Below are positions 53,040-62,738 of a stretch of 64,000 bases of DNA, piece by piece; the stretch's first letter is position 1, and each line of letters opens with the position of its first letter. Source of the DNA: Lachnospiraceae bacterium (lineage in GTDB: Bacteria; Bacillota; Clostridia; Lachnospirales; Lachnospiraceae). The notes under the pieces are model-generated. The model saw nothing but the letters and a program-made list of their open reading frames with translations. It made no database searches and was not told the origin of the DNA. The position numbers and the translations under genes were made by a program. The DNA lies in assembly GCA_024682115.1 (NCBI GenBank), contig JAIKZO010000058.1, positions 1-64,000 on the forward strand, written 5' to 3'.

Positions 53040-54182
53040 ATGAGTGATGTAATCGATATGGAACAGACCAAAACCATCGATCTTACCGGGAAAGAGGAAA
53101 AACTTGATACGATGCTTGCTGAAGCTCCGGCTTTGGAACTTTCCGTACAGGATCAGGAAACCATCAAAAGTTATGTGGCGGGAATAGATATCAACGACAC
53201 ACAGATGGTGCTCCAGTATGGTGCGGGTGCTCAGAAGAAGATCGCGGATTTTTCCGAGAGTGCATTGAGCACCGTAAAGACAAAGGATCTTGGCGAAGTC
53301 GGCACGATGCTTTCAAGTGTTGTGACCGAGCTTAAGAGTTTTGATGTGAGCGAGACCAAGGGAGGATTCCTTGGACTGTTCAAAAAGGGCGCCAATCAGG
53401 TTACAGCTTTAAAGGCAAAATATGATAAGGCTGAAACCAATATAGATAAGATCTGCGGCGTGATGGAAGGACATCAGGTTACATTGCTTAAAGACATTGC
53501 GATGCTCGATAAGATGTATGATACAAATCTTGAGTATTACAAGGATCTTACTTTATATATCATGGCCGGAAAGGAAAAACTCGAGGAAGCAAAAACGGTT
53601 GTACTTCCCAAGCTTCTTGCCGAAGCTGAGGCTTCGGGACTTCCCGAGGATTCGCAGAAGGCTAAGGACTACGCAGAAAAAGTAGAGCGTTTTGAAAAGA
53701 AGATATATGATCTTGAACTTACAAGAAACATATCTCTGCAGATGGCTCCCCAGATCAGACTGATCCAGAATAACGACACAACAATGTCTGAAAAGATCCA
53801 GTCTACTCTTGTTAATACGATACCGTTGTGGAAATCACAGATGGTCATTGCCATTGGTATTAATCACGCCGGTGAAGCCGCAAAGGCTCAGAAGGAAGTT
53901 ACCGACATGACCAATGAGCTTCTTAAGAAGAATGCGGAAGCCTTAAAGATCGCAACTGTTGAATCAGCCAAAGAATCCGAGAGAGGTATCGTTGATATCG
54001 AAACGCTTACTCAGACGAACAAGATGCTGATCGATACGCTTGATGAAGTCGTTAAGATCCAGCAGGACGGAAGGACAAAACGTCGTGAGGCTGAAGTTGA
54101 ACTTTCACGTATAGAAGATGAGATGAAACATAAGCTTCTTGAAGTAAGCAAGCAATCGGCTCAGAACATGGCTGAAAATTAA
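53040..54182 (+). CDS. TelA-family toxic-anion-resistance protein
   Basis: The 380-aa, mostly alpha-helical soluble protein matches TelA: GLFKKGANQVTALKAKYDKAETNIDKI, then LEGHQ-like MEGHQVTLLKDIAMLDKMYDTNLEYYKDLTLYI, and QMAPQIRLIQNNDTTMSEKIQSTLVNTIPLWKSQM. Members were named for tellurite resistance and are linked to envelope stress, but the mechanism is not known. It pairs with the XpaC-like gene upstream. The RBS is AAAGGAG. A strong terminator follows and ends the long unit that starts at the acidic repeat protein. Confidence 0.92.
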   Translation: MSDVIDMEQTKTIDLTGKEEKLDTMLAEAPALELSVQDQETIKSYVAGIDINDTQMVLQYGAGAQKKIADFSESALSTVKTKDLGEVGTMLSSVVTELKSFDVSETKGGFLGLFKKGANQVTALKAKYDKAETNIDKICGVMEGHQVTLLKDIAMLDKMYDTNLEYYKDLTLYIMAGKEKLEEAKTVVLPKLLAEAEASGLPEDSQKAKDYAEKVERFEKKIYDLELTRNISLQMAPQIRLIQNNDTTMSEKIQSTLVNTIPLWKSQMVIAIGINHAGEAAKAQKEVTDMTNELLKKNAEALKIATVESAKESERGIVDIETLTQTNKMLIDTLDEVVKIQQDGRTKRREAEVELSRIEDEMKHKLLEVSKQSAQNMAEN

Positions 54183-54201
54183 TAAGAATTTCATATATAA
54201 C

Positions 54202-54228
54202 AAAAGCCCCGATCATTCGGGGCTTTTT
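54202..54228. terminator. Terminator between telA and tRNA-Leu
   Basis: AAAAGCCCCGA pairs perfectly with TCGGGGCTTTT around a TCAT loop, with a T-run on one side and an A-run on the other. It can stop telA transcription and, in the other direction, tRNA-Leu transcription. Confidence 0.93.
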
Positions 54229-54232
54229 GTTA

Positions 54233-54316
54233 TGCCGGCGGCGGGACTTGAACCCGCACGATGTTGCCATCAACAGATTTTGAGTCTGCCTCGTCTGCCA
54301 ATTCCGACACGCCGGC
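54233..54316 (-). tRNA. tRNA-Leu(CAA)
   Basis: On the minus strand an 84-nt class II tRNA reads GCCGGCG...CGCCGGC (7-bp acceptor stem), anticodon loop CTCAAAA with anticodon CAA, a long variable arm (TGATGGCAACATCG) and T arm GCGGGTTCAAGTCCCGC, with discriminator A. CCA is not encoded. The two ORFs in the track that cross it are shadows. Confidence 0.96.
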
Positions 54317-54344
54317 AAATGCTGATATCTGATCAACGAAAATG

Positions 54345-54373
54345 ATTTTATCATAACAGGAAATCACGGTCAA
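54345..54373 (-). promoter_or_regulatory. Promoter of tRNA-Leu
   Basis: Minus strand: TTGACC (complement of 54368-54373), 17 bp, and TAAAAT (complement of 54345-54350) with an extended -10 TG. It lies about 29 bp upstream of the mature tRNA 5' end. Confidence 0.8.
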
Positions 54374-54457
54374 GCAGACTGCCTGTGCCGCTGTCGGATA
54401 ATTGGTCATCCCGTACAAAATATTGGTAAAAAGCCCGTCGCTTCTACAACATATTGA

Positions 54458-54486
54458 TTGATAATACGGATATATGTTGGTATAAT
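54458..54486 (+). promoter_or_regulatory. Promoter of the zinc-finger/polA operon
   Basis: TTGATA (54458-54463), exactly 17 bp, and TATAAT (54481-54486) with an extended -10 TG: one of the closest matches to the sigma-A consensus in the window. The predicted leader is about 27 nt. Confidence 0.85.
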
Positions 54487-54519
54487 ATATGATGTATGCA
54501 TAGATGACGGAGATGATCG

Positions 54520-54843
54520 ATGGAATGCAAAAAGGCCATCCGGCTTATCAACAGATTTTTGGATGATGATCTAGATACCGAAGAACTTCAGGATTTTATC
54601 GAACATGTTGAATCCTGTGAAGAATGTAATGAAGAACTGACCATTGCTTTCCTTGTAAGAGAAGGTGTGGCAAGGCTTGAAAACGGTAATGTCTTTGACC
54701 TTAAGAAAGAACTGGATCTCACCATGAACAAAGCCAATCATTCCCTTAAGTTAAGGGAAGGAATGCAGTGGCTTTATTATGTCATCATCGGTCTTATCGT
54801 AGTCGGAATTGCGTTTGTGATTCTTATTTTGATCTTTTTGTAA
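54520..54843 (+). CDS. Anti-sigma-factor-like zinc-finger membrane protein
   Basis: The 107-aa protein has an N-terminal zf-HC2-type zinc finger (MECKKAIRLINRFLDDDL, then HVESCEECNEEL, the H-x3-C-x2-C pattern), a linker, and one C-terminal membrane helix (about 83-105). This is the layout of anti-sigma factors that hold ECF sigma factors at the membrane (ZAS proteins). No sigma factor gene lies next to it, so its partner is either distant or not a sigma factor. It is first in the polA operon, 6 bp before polA. Confidence 0.85.
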   Translation: MECKKAIRLINRFLDDDLDTEELQDFIEHVESCEECNEELTIAFLVREGVARLENGNVFDLKKELDLTMNKANHSLKLREGMQWLYYVIIGLIVVGIAFVILILIFL

Positions 54844-54849
54844 ACAAAC

Positions 54850-57489
54850 ATGAGTAAACTTGTACTTATTGACGGACACAGCATCCTCAACAGAGCTTTT
54901 TTCGGTGTTCCCGAACTTACAAATTCACAAGGACTTCACACTAATGCGATATATGGCTTCCTGAACATATTGTTCAAGATCGTCGAGGAGGAAACTCCCG
55001 ATTTTCTCACTGTGGCGTTTGATGTTTCAAAGCCGACTTTCCGACATGAAATGTTCGCTGAATATAAGGGGACCAGAAAGAAAATGGATGATGCCCTGGC
55101 CGAACAGGTTCCTGTTATGAAGGAAGTGCTCAAAGCCATGGGAATAAAGATTGTCGAATCTCCGGGATTTGAAGCAGACGACATTCTTGGAACGCTTGCG
55201 TATAAAGGCCAGAGCGAAGGAATGGATGTTTCGCTCGTTTCGGGAGACAGAGACCTTTTGCAGATCGCTACCGATAAGGTCAAGATAAGGATACCAAAGA
55301 CCAAAGGCGGTAATACCACGGTTGAAGATTATTATGCCAATGACGTGAAGACCGCTTACGGTGTCACTCCGTCTGAATTCATAGAACTTAAAGCTCTCAT
55401 GGGAGACAGCTCCGACAATATCCCCGGGGTTCCCAAAGTCGGTCAGAAAACGGCTACAGAGCTTATAGTGAAATATCACAGTCTTGACAATGTTTATCGG
55501 AATGTTGAAGAGATCACTAAGAATGCCATAAGAGAATCTTTGATAGAAAATCGTGAACTTGCATATCTTTCACTTAAACTGGCGACCATAAAGACGGACG
55601 TGGATCTCGATTACAGGTTTGAAGATGCAAAAGTAAACGATTTTTATACCGACGAAGCATATGTCCTTTTCAAAAAACTTGAATTCAAGAATTATCTCGG
55701 ACGTTTTGAGACCAAGGTGGATTATAAGAGCATCACGGATAAATTCGAATTGATTGATGATCTTAACAGAGCTTCGGATATCGTTTCCGCAGCTGCTTCA
55801 AAGTCTTTAAAAGTAGGACTGAGCCTCATTTATGATGACAAAGCATCCGATGAATTGCTTGGTTTTGCTCTTTCTTATGATGACCGTTCGTATTTCATAA
55901 AAAAATGGATGCTCCTTAACGAGGATAACCTGATCGATCTTGTCGGCAGGATATGTTCTTCGTGTTTTGTGATATCGGACAATGTCAAAAAACTGTTCGA
56001 TCTTTCCGGCAAAGAAGATACCAAAGATCTTTTCGACTCGATCATCGCCGCTTATCTTTTGAATCCTTTAAAAAATGACTATACGCTGACGGATATAGGG
56101 CAGGAATATCTCGGGATTCTTTCTCCTGAAGTTTCGCAGGTGAAAAAGAAGATGTCCCTGGCAGATGCACTTGATAAGAATACCGAAGCTTTTTCCGAGT
56201 ATGCCTGCTTTGGATCATACATCTGTCTTCATTCGTATGAGCCGATAAAAAAAGCTCTTGAAGATCAGGAAATGTGGGATCTGTACAGTAACATTGAACT
56301 TCCTTTGAGTTATGTTCTTTACAGGATGGAAAAAGAAGGAATAAGAGCTCTTCCCGATAAGCTTGCGGAATACTCTGCCATGCTCGGAGAAAACATAGAA
56401 CGTCTCCAGGCGGATATTTATTCCGAGGCAGGATGCGAGTTTAATATCAATTCACCCAAACAGCTTGGTGAGATACTTTTCGAGAGACTGAATCTGCCGG
56501 GAGGTAAAAAGACCAAGACCGGTTATTCGACCGCAGCCGATGTTCTCGATAAACTGTCCGAAGATCATCCGATCGTTAAGAAAATACTCGAATACAGGGC
56601 ATATGCGAAGCTTAAGAGCACATATGCCGACGGCCTGCAGAATTATATCGCATCCGACGGAAGGATTCATTCCACATTTAATCAGACAATAACCGCTACG
56701 GGCAGACTTTCATCTGCGGATCCGAATCTTCAGAACATTCCTATAAGGATGGAACTTGGCAGGCAGCTACGCAAGGTTTTCGTTCCCGATGACGGCTGTG
56801 TATTCATGGATGCGGACTATTCACAGATAGAATTACGTGTCCTGGCTTCGCTGTCGGGCGACGAGGAACTCATAAAGGCTTACAGAGAGCATGCGGATAT
56901 ACATCGATCTACCGCATCCAAAGTGTTTAAGGTTCCATACGATGAAGTTACGGATCTTATGAGAAGAAACGCTAAAGCCGTCAATTTCGGTATCGTATAC
57001 GGTATTTCCGCATTCGGACTTGGAGAGGATCTTGGTATTTCTCAAAAGGAAGCTAAACAGTATATAGCCGATTACTTTGAGATGTATCCTGCAGTAAAGA
57101 AATATATTGACGGTCTTGTCACTACGGCAAAAGAAAAAGGATATGCCGTTACATATTACGGCAGAAGACGTCCCATGCCCGAACTTAACAGCCCGAATTT
57201 TATGCAAAGATCGTTCGGCGAAAGAGTTGCAATGAATTCGCCGATACAGGGGACGGCCGCGGATATCATAAAGATAGCCATGATAAATGTCTTCAATGCA
57301 CTTAATAAGGAGGGCATGAAGACTAGGCTCATATTGCAGGTGCATGATGAACTCCTTTTGGAAGTGCCTGAAGAAGAAAAGGAAAAAGCAGAAAAGATAT
57401 TGAGGGAGCAGATGATATCGGCAACCGATCTTGCTGTCAGTATGGAAGTTGACCTTCATACGGGAAATGACTGGTTTGAGGCTAAATGA
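54850..57489 (+). CDS. polA: DNA polymerase I
   Basis: The 879-aa protein has an N-terminal 5'-3' exonuclease domain (LVLIDGHSILNRAFF, SPGFEADDILGTLA, LVSGDRDLLQ, GDSSDNIPGV), a central domain (about 300-480) without the DxE and other acidic residues of the proofreading exonuclease, and a complete polymerase domain (TATGRLSSADPNLQNIPIR, DADYSQIELRVLA, RRNAKAVNFGIVYGIS, QVHDELLLEVP). It therefore should lack 3'-5' proofreading, as in Bacillus-type PolA. It works in repair and Okazaki-fragment maturation. coaE overlaps its stop. Confidence 0.96.
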   Translation: MSKLVLIDGHSILNRAFFGVPELTNSQGLHTNAIYGFLNILFKIVEEETPDFLTVAFDVSKPTFRHEMFAEYKGTRKKMDDALAEQVPVMKEVLKAMGIKIVESPGFEADDILGTLAYKGQSEGMDVSLVSGDRDLLQIATDKVKIRIPKTKGGNTTVEDYYANDVKTAYGVTPSEFIELKALMGDSSDNIPGVPKVGQKTATELIVKYHSLDNVYRNVEEITKNAIRESLIENRELAYLSLKLATIKTDVDLDYRFEDAKVNDFYTDEAYVLFKKLEFKNYLGRFETKVDYKSITDKFELIDDLNRASDIVSAAASKSLKVGLSLIYDDKASDELLGFALSYDDRSYFIKKWMLLNEDNLIDLVGRICSSCFVISDNVKKLFDLSGKEDTKDLFDSIIAAYLLNPLKNDYTLTDIGQEYLGILSPEVSQVKKKMSLADALDKNTEAFSEYACFGSYICLHSYEPIKKALEDQEMWDLYSNIELPLSYVLYRMEKEGIRALPDKLAEYSAMLGENIERLQADIYSEAGCEFNINSPKQLGEILFERLNLPGGKKTKTGYSTAADVLDKLSEDHPIVKKILEYRAYAKLKSTYADGLQNYIASDGRIHSTFNQTITATGRLSSADPNLQNIPIRMELGRQLRKVFVPDDGCVFMDADYSQIELRVLASLSGDEELIKAYREHADIHRSTASKVFKVPYDEVTDLMRRNAKAVNFGIVYGISAFGLGEDLGISQKEAKQYIADYFEMYPAVKKYIDGLVTTAKEKGYAVTYYGRRRPMPELNSPNFMQRSFGERVAMNSPIQGTAADIIKIAMINVFNALNKEGMKTRLILQVHDELLLEVPEEEKEKAEKILREQMISATDLAVSMEVDLHTGNDWFEAK

Positions 57490-58082
57490 TCATGAAAGTT
57501 ATTGGGATAACCGGAGGAGTCGGTAGCGGGAAAAGCTCTATCGTTAAAGAAATGGCAAAAAGGTTCCGGTGCAGGATATTGATGGCCGATGATGCCGCTC
57601 ATGCTGTATATCTGCCGGGGAACAAGTGCTATGACGAACTAGTCGCACTGCTTTCGGAAGAAATACTCGACGAGGACGGATCGATAGATAAAAAGAAGAT
57701 GTCATCACTGATATTTGATAACGAGGAACTCTTATCGGCCGTTAATTCGATCGTACATCCCGCTGTGAAGATTTACATCCTCGACCGGATCGATGAAGCC
57801 CGAAAAGCGGATGATTGCGATTTTTTCCTTCTTGAGGCAGCACTGCTTATAGAATGCGGATATAATGATATAGTTGATGAAATGTGGTTTGTTTATGCTT
57901 CCGATGAAGTGCGCAGAGAAAGACTCCGTTCCTCAAGAGGATATTCGGATGAAAAGATAGATTCTATCATGAGATCACAGTTAAGTGATGAGGAATTCAT
58001 TAAGGGCTCGGATTTTATGATAGATAACAGTTTTTCAATAGAAAACAGTATTATGCAGATCGAAAAAAGGATAGGAAAATGA
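57486..58082 (+). CDS. coaE: Dephospho-CoA kinase
   Basis: The 198-aa P-loop kinase starts IGITGGVGSGKSS (Walker A) and has the CoaE features MADDAAHAVY, the SIVHPAVK helix, the DFFLLEAALLIE segment and the lid RRERLRSSRGYSDEKID. It carries out the last step of CoA synthesis. The ATG at 57486 overlaps the polA stop; the second ATG at 57492 is an equally possible start. It overlaps the next gene by 4 bp. The polA-coaE order is common in Firmicutes. Confidence 0.94.
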   Translation: MIMKVIGITGGVGSGKSSIVKEMAKRFRCRILMADDAAHAVYLPGNKCYDELVALLSEEILDEDGSIDKKKMSSLIFDNEELLSAVNSIVHPAVKIYILDRIDEARKADDCDFFLLEAALLIECGYNDIVDEMWFVYASDEVRRERLRSSRGYSDEKIDSIMRSQLSDEEFIKGSDFMIDNSFSIENSIMQIEKRIGK

Positions 58083-60217
58083 AAGAAAAACTCGTTTTTG
58101 GACTTGATATAGGAACAAGAAGCGTAGTCGGGACCGTTGGATACCGTAAACAGGATAAATTTGTCGTGGTCACTCAGAGGATTAAAGAGCATGAGACCAG
58201 AGCGATGCTTGACGGACAGATCCATGATATACAGAAAGTCGGAGACACCATACGCGAAGTAAAAGTCAGACTCGAAGAAGCTATCGGCGAAAAACTTGAA
58301 GGTGTATGTATAGCGGCCGCCGGACGCGTTCTCTTTACGGTTAATACTCATGCCGAAAACGAGATAGACAACAGGGAAGTGACCGATGAAGATATATACT
58401 CCCTGATCTCAAAGGGTGTTGAAAATGCATATAATGATTTTCTTGCTTCTCAGGATGCGGATTCCCAGGTAAAGTTCTACTGTGTCGGCCATTCGGTGGT
58501 CAGATTTTATCTCAACGGAAACCAGATATCAAATCTGGAAGGTCATAAAGCAAGAAATATAGCGGTAGACCTGATCGCGACTTTCCTTCCCGATGAGGTT
58601 GTGGACGGACTTTACAAAGCGGTTGAGATAGCTGGATTAAAAGTCGATAATCTTACTTTGGAGCCTATAGCTGCGATAGGGCTTGCCATTCCGGAACGTT
58701 TCAGAATGCTGAATATCGCACTTATCGATGTCGGCGCCGGAACATCCGATATCTCGATCACAAATGATGGATGTATCCTTGCTTACGGGATGATCCCCAT
58801 GGCCGGAGACGCACTTACGGAATGTATTGCAAAAGCCTGTCTGGTAGATTTTTCCGAAGCTGAAAAGATAAAAAAAGAAGCCGATTACAAGGAAGAGATC
58901 GAATATACGGATATCATGCTCCTGCCTCAAAAGATCAAACAGTCTGAAGTACTTAAGATAATGGATGATACGCTCGAGGAAATGTCAGGGCTGGTTGCCG
59001 ATAAGATAAAGGAACTTAACGGAGGACGTTCGGTAAGTGCCGTATTTATCGTCGGCGGAGGCGGAAAGAACATAAACTATGCTCATAAGGTTGCCGACAA
59101 GCTCGGGATCGCAAGAGAAAGAGTTGCGCTCAGAGGTGAAGAAGTCATGCAGTCGGTCGTTTTCGAAGAAGACATCAAAAAAGACAGCCTTCTTGTAACT
59201 CCCGTCGGTATCTGTCTGAATTATTATGAGCAGAGTAATAATTTCATCTTTGTATCTTTCAACGGATCAAGGATCAAAATGTACGACAACAATAACCTTT
59301 CGGTCGGAGATGTTGCCATGCAGGCACAGTTCCCCAATGACGGCCTTTTCCCCAAAAGAGGAGAGGCTCTTGAATTTACGCTTAACGGAAAAGCAAGGAT
59401 GCAAAGGGGACTTCCCGGCGAGGCGGCTCTTATCACGATCAATGACGAACCCGCATTTATTACCAGTAAGATAAGAGCTAACGATATCATTCATGTGAAA
59501 GAATCAACTGCGGGACCTGCAGCCTCAATGAACCTTGAGGATCTTGAGGAACTTTCCGAATCAATAGAATTCGTAGTTAATGATCAAAAGATAACTGTTC
59601 CCAAATTCGCTTCGGTCAACGGAGAACTTCAGTCAAAGTTTTATGAGATCCAAAGCGGTGATGAGATAGAGATCGTAAATTTCTATACGGTCAAACAGAT
59701 CGCTGATTTCATGGATGTGATCATAGAAAAGAATATGAACATCTATGTCAACAATCAACTGGCTGACATGGAGACGAAGGTTTATGAGAATTTCACGGTC
59801 AACTGGACAACGGAGACGATAAAGTCCGAACGTGAGATGATCGAAGAATCCATGAATGATGAAGAGATCTATGATAATGAGGAAAACCCCGATCCGGAAG
59901 AGACTGACACAGAGGGAACGGAAACTTCTGTGGAAGGAACTTCCGATGGAGACAGTTTTGCCTCTCTTCCCGAAGATGACGGAGAATATAAAGGGCCTAC
60001 GCCCGTCAGCGTTCTTACGGTAACTGTGAACGGTGCGCCTGTCATTCTCAGAGGAAAACAGAATTATGTATTTGTTGATGTTTTTGATGCGATCAACTTT
60101 AACCTCGCCGAGTCAAAAGGAAGAAGGATAGTTACAAACCTTAACGGTAAACAGGCACAATATATGGAAGCACTTAAAGACGGAGATACTGTAGATATTT
60201 ATTGGGAGGAAGCATGA
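58079..60217 (+). CDS. FtsA-like actin-fold ATPase with long C-terminal extension
   Basis: The first 380 residues form an actin-like ATPase: VFGLDIGTRSVVGTVGY (phosphate 1), an SHS2-like insertion as in FtsA/PilM, NIALIDVGAGTSDISIT (phosphate 2) and AVFIVGGGGKNINYA (adenosine). A further 330 residues are unlike FtsA: strand-rich regions, an acidic linker (about 600-645, DEEIYDNEENPDPEETDTEGTE) and a final ubiquitin-like beta-grasp segment. Clostridial relatives are often called cell division protein FtsA but are distinct from the divisome gene. It overlaps coaE and the next gene by 4 bp each (ATGA), so it belongs to this operon. The role is unknown. Confidence 0.85.
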   Translation: MKEKLVFGLDIGTRSVVGTVGYRKQDKFVVVTQRIKEHETRAMLDGQIHDIQKVGDTIREVKVRLEEAIGEKLEGVCIAAAGRVLFTVNTHAENEIDNREVTDEDIYSLISKGVENAYNDFLASQDADSQVKFYCVGHSVVRFYLNGNQISNLEGHKARNIAVDLIATFLPDEVVDGLYKAVEIAGLKVDNLTLEPIAAIGLAIPERFRMLNIALIDVGAGTSDISITNDGCILAYGMIPMAGDALTECIAKACLVDFSEAEKIKKEADYKEEIEYTDIMLLPQKIKQSEVLKIMDDTLEEMSGLVADKIKELNGGRSVSAVFIVGGGGKNINYAHKVADKLGIARERVALRGEEVMQSVVFEEDIKKDSLLVTPVGICLNYYEQSNNFIFVSFNGSRIKMYDNNNLSVGDVAMQAQFPNDGLFPKRGEALEFTLNGKARMQRGLPGEAALITINDEPAFITSKIRANDIIHVKESTAGPAASMNLEDLEELSESIEFVVNDQKITVPKFASVNGELQSKFYEIQSGDEIEIVNFYTVKQIADFMDVIIEKNMNIYVNNQLADMETKVYENFTVNWTTETIKSEREMIEESMNDEEIYDNEENPDPEETDTEGTETSVEGTSDGDSFASLPEDDGEYKGPTPVSVLTVTVNGAPVILRGKQNYVFVDVFDAINFNLAESKGRRIVTNLNGKQAQYMEALKDGDTVDIYWEEA

Positions 60218-61029
60218 GGATCACCAGCCTGGCATCAGGTTCGAGCGGAAACTGCGTATATGTAGGGACCGATACAACGCATCTTTTGGTCGATGTGGGA
60301 ATAAGCGGTAAAAGAGTCCTTTCCGGGATCGAACAGCTGGATCTGTCAATAAGAGATATTGACGGAATACTTATCACCCATGAACATACAGATCATATAT
60401 ATGGGCTTGGAGTGATATCAAGGAAATTCGGCATTCCAATATATACAACCGCAAAGACAAAAGAAGCGATCCTGAACTGTCACTCGCTGGGACCGATCGA
60501 TGAATGCCTTTTTAATGAAGTAAAGGCGGACACAAAGCTTTCGATAAAGGATATCATCGTCAATCCTATGAAGATATCACACGATGCCGTCGATCCTGTT
60601 GCATACAGATTTCAACACGGCAACAGACGAGTTTCCGTCGTGACCGATCTGGGGAAATATACCGATTACACTGTGGAATCCCTTAAAAACATGGATGTAC
60701 TTTTCCTTGAAGCGAACCACGATGTGAACATGCTTCAGGTCGGGCCTTATCCGTATTATCTCAAACAAAGGATCCTGGGTGACAGAGGACATCTTTCAAA
60801 CGAAAATGCCGGTTCACTTCTTTTCAGGATACTGAACGATAATCTCAAGGCGGTTTTTCTCGGACATCTCAGCAAGGAAAACAATATGCCCGAGCTTGCA
60901 TATGAATCGGTCAGATGCGAAGTCAACATCAAACAGCAAAACAGCGATTATAAAGGGATCGGAATGTCGGACATACCGATGTATGTTGCGAAGAGAGATA
61001 CGATGTCCCATATAGTCGAGATAGCATAG
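60214..61029 (+). CDS. MBL-fold hydrolase, WalJ/YycJ type
   Basis: The 271-aa metallo-beta-lactamase fold protein has the ITHEHTDHIYGL metal motif (HxHxDH), SGSSGNCVYVG near the start as in YycJ/WalJ, DLGKYTD, EANHDVNML, and the GHLSKENN histidine. Family members are 5'-3' exonucleases or nuclease-like enzymes tied to the WalRK cell-wall system in Bacilli. The ORF track start at 60202 is replaced by ATG 60214, which follows GGGAGGAAGC and overlaps the previous stop by 4 bp. Confidence 0.9.
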   Translation: MRITSLASGSSGNCVYVGTDTTHLLVDVGISGKRVLSGIEQLDLSIRDIDGILITHEHTDHIYGLGVISRKFGIPIYTTAKTKEAILNCHSLGPIDECLFNEVKADTKLSIKDIIVNPMKISHDAVDPVAYRFQHGNRRVSVVTDLGKYTDYTVESLKNMDVLFLEANHDVNMLQVGPYPYYLKQRILGDRGHLSNENAGSLLFRILNDNLKAVFLGHLSKENNMPELAYESVRCEVNIKQQNSDYKGIGMSDIPMYVAKRDTMSHIVEIA

Positions 61030-61047
61030 AAAGAAGAGGATAAAAAT

Positions 61048-61320
61048 ATGAGCAAAACGATCATCACTGTTGTCGGAAAAGACACTGTAGGAATCATCGC
61101 AAAGGTCTGCACCTATCTTGCCGACAATTCCATCAATATCGAGGATATCTCCCAGACTATAGTTCAGGGCTTTTTTAATATGATGATGGTAGTTGATATG
61201 GAAAAATGCGAAAAACATTTTGTCGATGTTGCAGATGAACTTGAGAAGCTGGGTAATGACATCGGTGTCATCATTAAGTGCCAGAAGGAAGAGATCTTCG
61301 AAAAAATGCACAGATTTTAA
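61048..61320 (+). CDS. ACT-domain protein (UPF0237)
   Basis: This 90-aa single ACT domain (TIITVVGKDTVGIIAKVCTYLADNSINIEDISQTI) of the UPF0237 family probably binds a small ligand such as an amino acid and acts as a regulator. The RBS is AGAGGA. It stands 6 bp before the PFL gene with which it is nearly always found. The exact ligand is unknown. Confidence 0.93.
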   Translation: MSKTIITVVGKDTVGIIAKVCTYLADNSINIEDISQTIVQGFFNMMMVVDMEKCEKHFVDVADELEKLGNDIGVIIKCQKEEIFEKMHRF

Positions 61321-61332
61321 TACGAGGTGGGT

Positions 61333-62697
61333 ATGATCAATTTAAGAGAAGTTTCGGAAACCAACGAGATGATTTCAAAAGAGAATCTGGACGTACGTAC
61401 GATCACTCTCGGTATTTCCCTGCTTGACTGTATAGATTCGGATCTTGAAAAACTGAAGAAAAACATTTATAACAAGATATTTGATGCCGCTAAGGATCTT
61501 GTTGCTACTGGCGATAAGATCTCCAGATATTACGGCATACCGATAGTAAATAAACGTATATCGGTTACTCCCATAAGTCTTATCGGAGGAAGCGCATGTA
61601 AGACGGAAGAAGATTTTGCTTCGATCGCCGTTACTCTTGACGAGGTGGCGGCCAAGGTCGGAGTTAATTTCATCGGAGGTTATTCCGCGCTTGTTGCAAA
61701 AGGCATGACAGCGGCCGATGAACTGCTGATAAGATCGATACCGCTTGCTCTTTCAAAGACCGAAAGGATCATGAGTTCCGTAAATGTCGGATCTACAAAG
61801 ACGGGAATAGATATGGATGCGGTAAGGCTCATGGGTGATGTTATAAAAAAGACAGCTGAGCTTACACGCGAAAACGATTCCATAGGATGTACAAAACTTG
61901 TCGTTCTCTGTAACGCCCCTGATGATAATCCGTTCATGGCCGGAGCTTTTCACGGCGTGACGGAAGGAGATAAAGTCATCAATGTCGGAGTTTCGGGCCC
62001 CGGTGTTGTTAAGACTGCGCTTGAAAAGGTCAAAGGCGAAAGCTTTGAAGTCCTTTGTGAAACTATAAAGACTACAGCCTGCAAAGTCACCCGCGTTGGA
62101 CAGCTTGTAGCTATGGAAGCATCAAAAAGACTCGGAGTACCTTTCGGTATAGTCGATCTGTCGCTTGCCCCCACTCCTGCGATAGGAGATTCGGTTGCGG
62201 ATATCCTTTGCGAGATGGGACTTGAAAGTGCCGGCGCACCCGGTACAACGGCTGCACTTGCGATCCTTAACGATCAGGTCAAAAAGGGCGGTGTCATGGC
62301 GGCTTCTTATGTCGGAGGACTTTCGGGAGCTTTCATTCCCGTTTCGGAAGATCAGGGTATGATAGATGCGGCGACCAGAGGATCGCTTACGATCGAAAAA
62401 CTTGAAGCGATGACCTGTGTATGCTCCGTCGGACTCGATATGATAGCTATCCCCGGAGATACAAAGAGCACGACCATTTCCGGCATGATCGCGGATGAGA
62501 TGGCAATAGGTATGATAAATCAGAAGACCACTGCAGTGAGGATAATTCCCGTGGCAGGTAAGAAACCCGGAGACCACGCCAACTTCGGAGGCCTTCTCGG
62601 CCATGCGCCCATTATGGAAGTCAATCAGTATTCCTGTGATGATTTTGTCAACCGCAAAGGCAGGATACCCGCACCTATCCACAGCTTCAAAAACTGA
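61333..62697 (+). CDS. PFL-family protein (UPF0210)
   Basis: The 454-aa protein matches the UPF0210/PFL (DUF711-like) family: [31 protein letters not shown] at the start, [20 protein letters not shown], the [32 protein letters not shown] segment, and [12 protein letters not shown] late in the chain. Despite its structural likeness to pyruvate formate-lyase, no glycyl-radical motif is seen and the activity is not known. The start is ATG 61333 after GAGGTGG, not GTG 61327. It pairs with the ACT protein, which may regulate it. Confidence 0.92.
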   Translation: MINLREVSETNEMISKENLDVRTITLGISLLDCIDSDLEKLKKNIYNKIFDAAKDLVATGDKISRYYGIPIVNKRISVTPISLIGGSACKTEEDFASIAVTLDEVAAKVGVNFIGGYSALVAKGMTAADELLIRSIPLALSKTERIMSSVNVGSTKTGIDMDAVRLMGDVIKKTAELTRENDSIGCTKLVVLCNAPDDNPFMAGAFHGVTEGDKVINVGVSGPGVVKTALEKVKGESFEVLCETIKTTACKVTRVGQLVAMEASKRLGVPFGIVDLSLAPTPAIGDSVADILCEMGLESAGAPGTTAALAILNDQVKKGGVMAASYVGGLSGAFIPVSEDQGMIDAATRGSLTIEKLEAMTCVCSVGLDMIAIPGDTKSTTISGMIADEMAIGMINQKTTAVRIIPVAGKKPGDHANFGGLLGHAPIMEVNQYSCDDFVNRKGRIPAPIHSFKN

Positions 62698-62738
62698 TGA
62701 TCTTTTTGATGATATAAACTGACATTAAGGAGTGTCAT

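Noticed and set aside
54230-54418. ORFs on the minus strand across 54052-54418
   Set aside because: They run through tRNA-Leu(CAA) and its promoter and have no ribosome site or family likeness.
61333-62697. Glycyl-radical enzyme, from the name PFL family
   Set aside because: There is no RVSGY-type glycyl-radical motif or paired active-site cysteines. The match is to UPF0210, whose function is not known.
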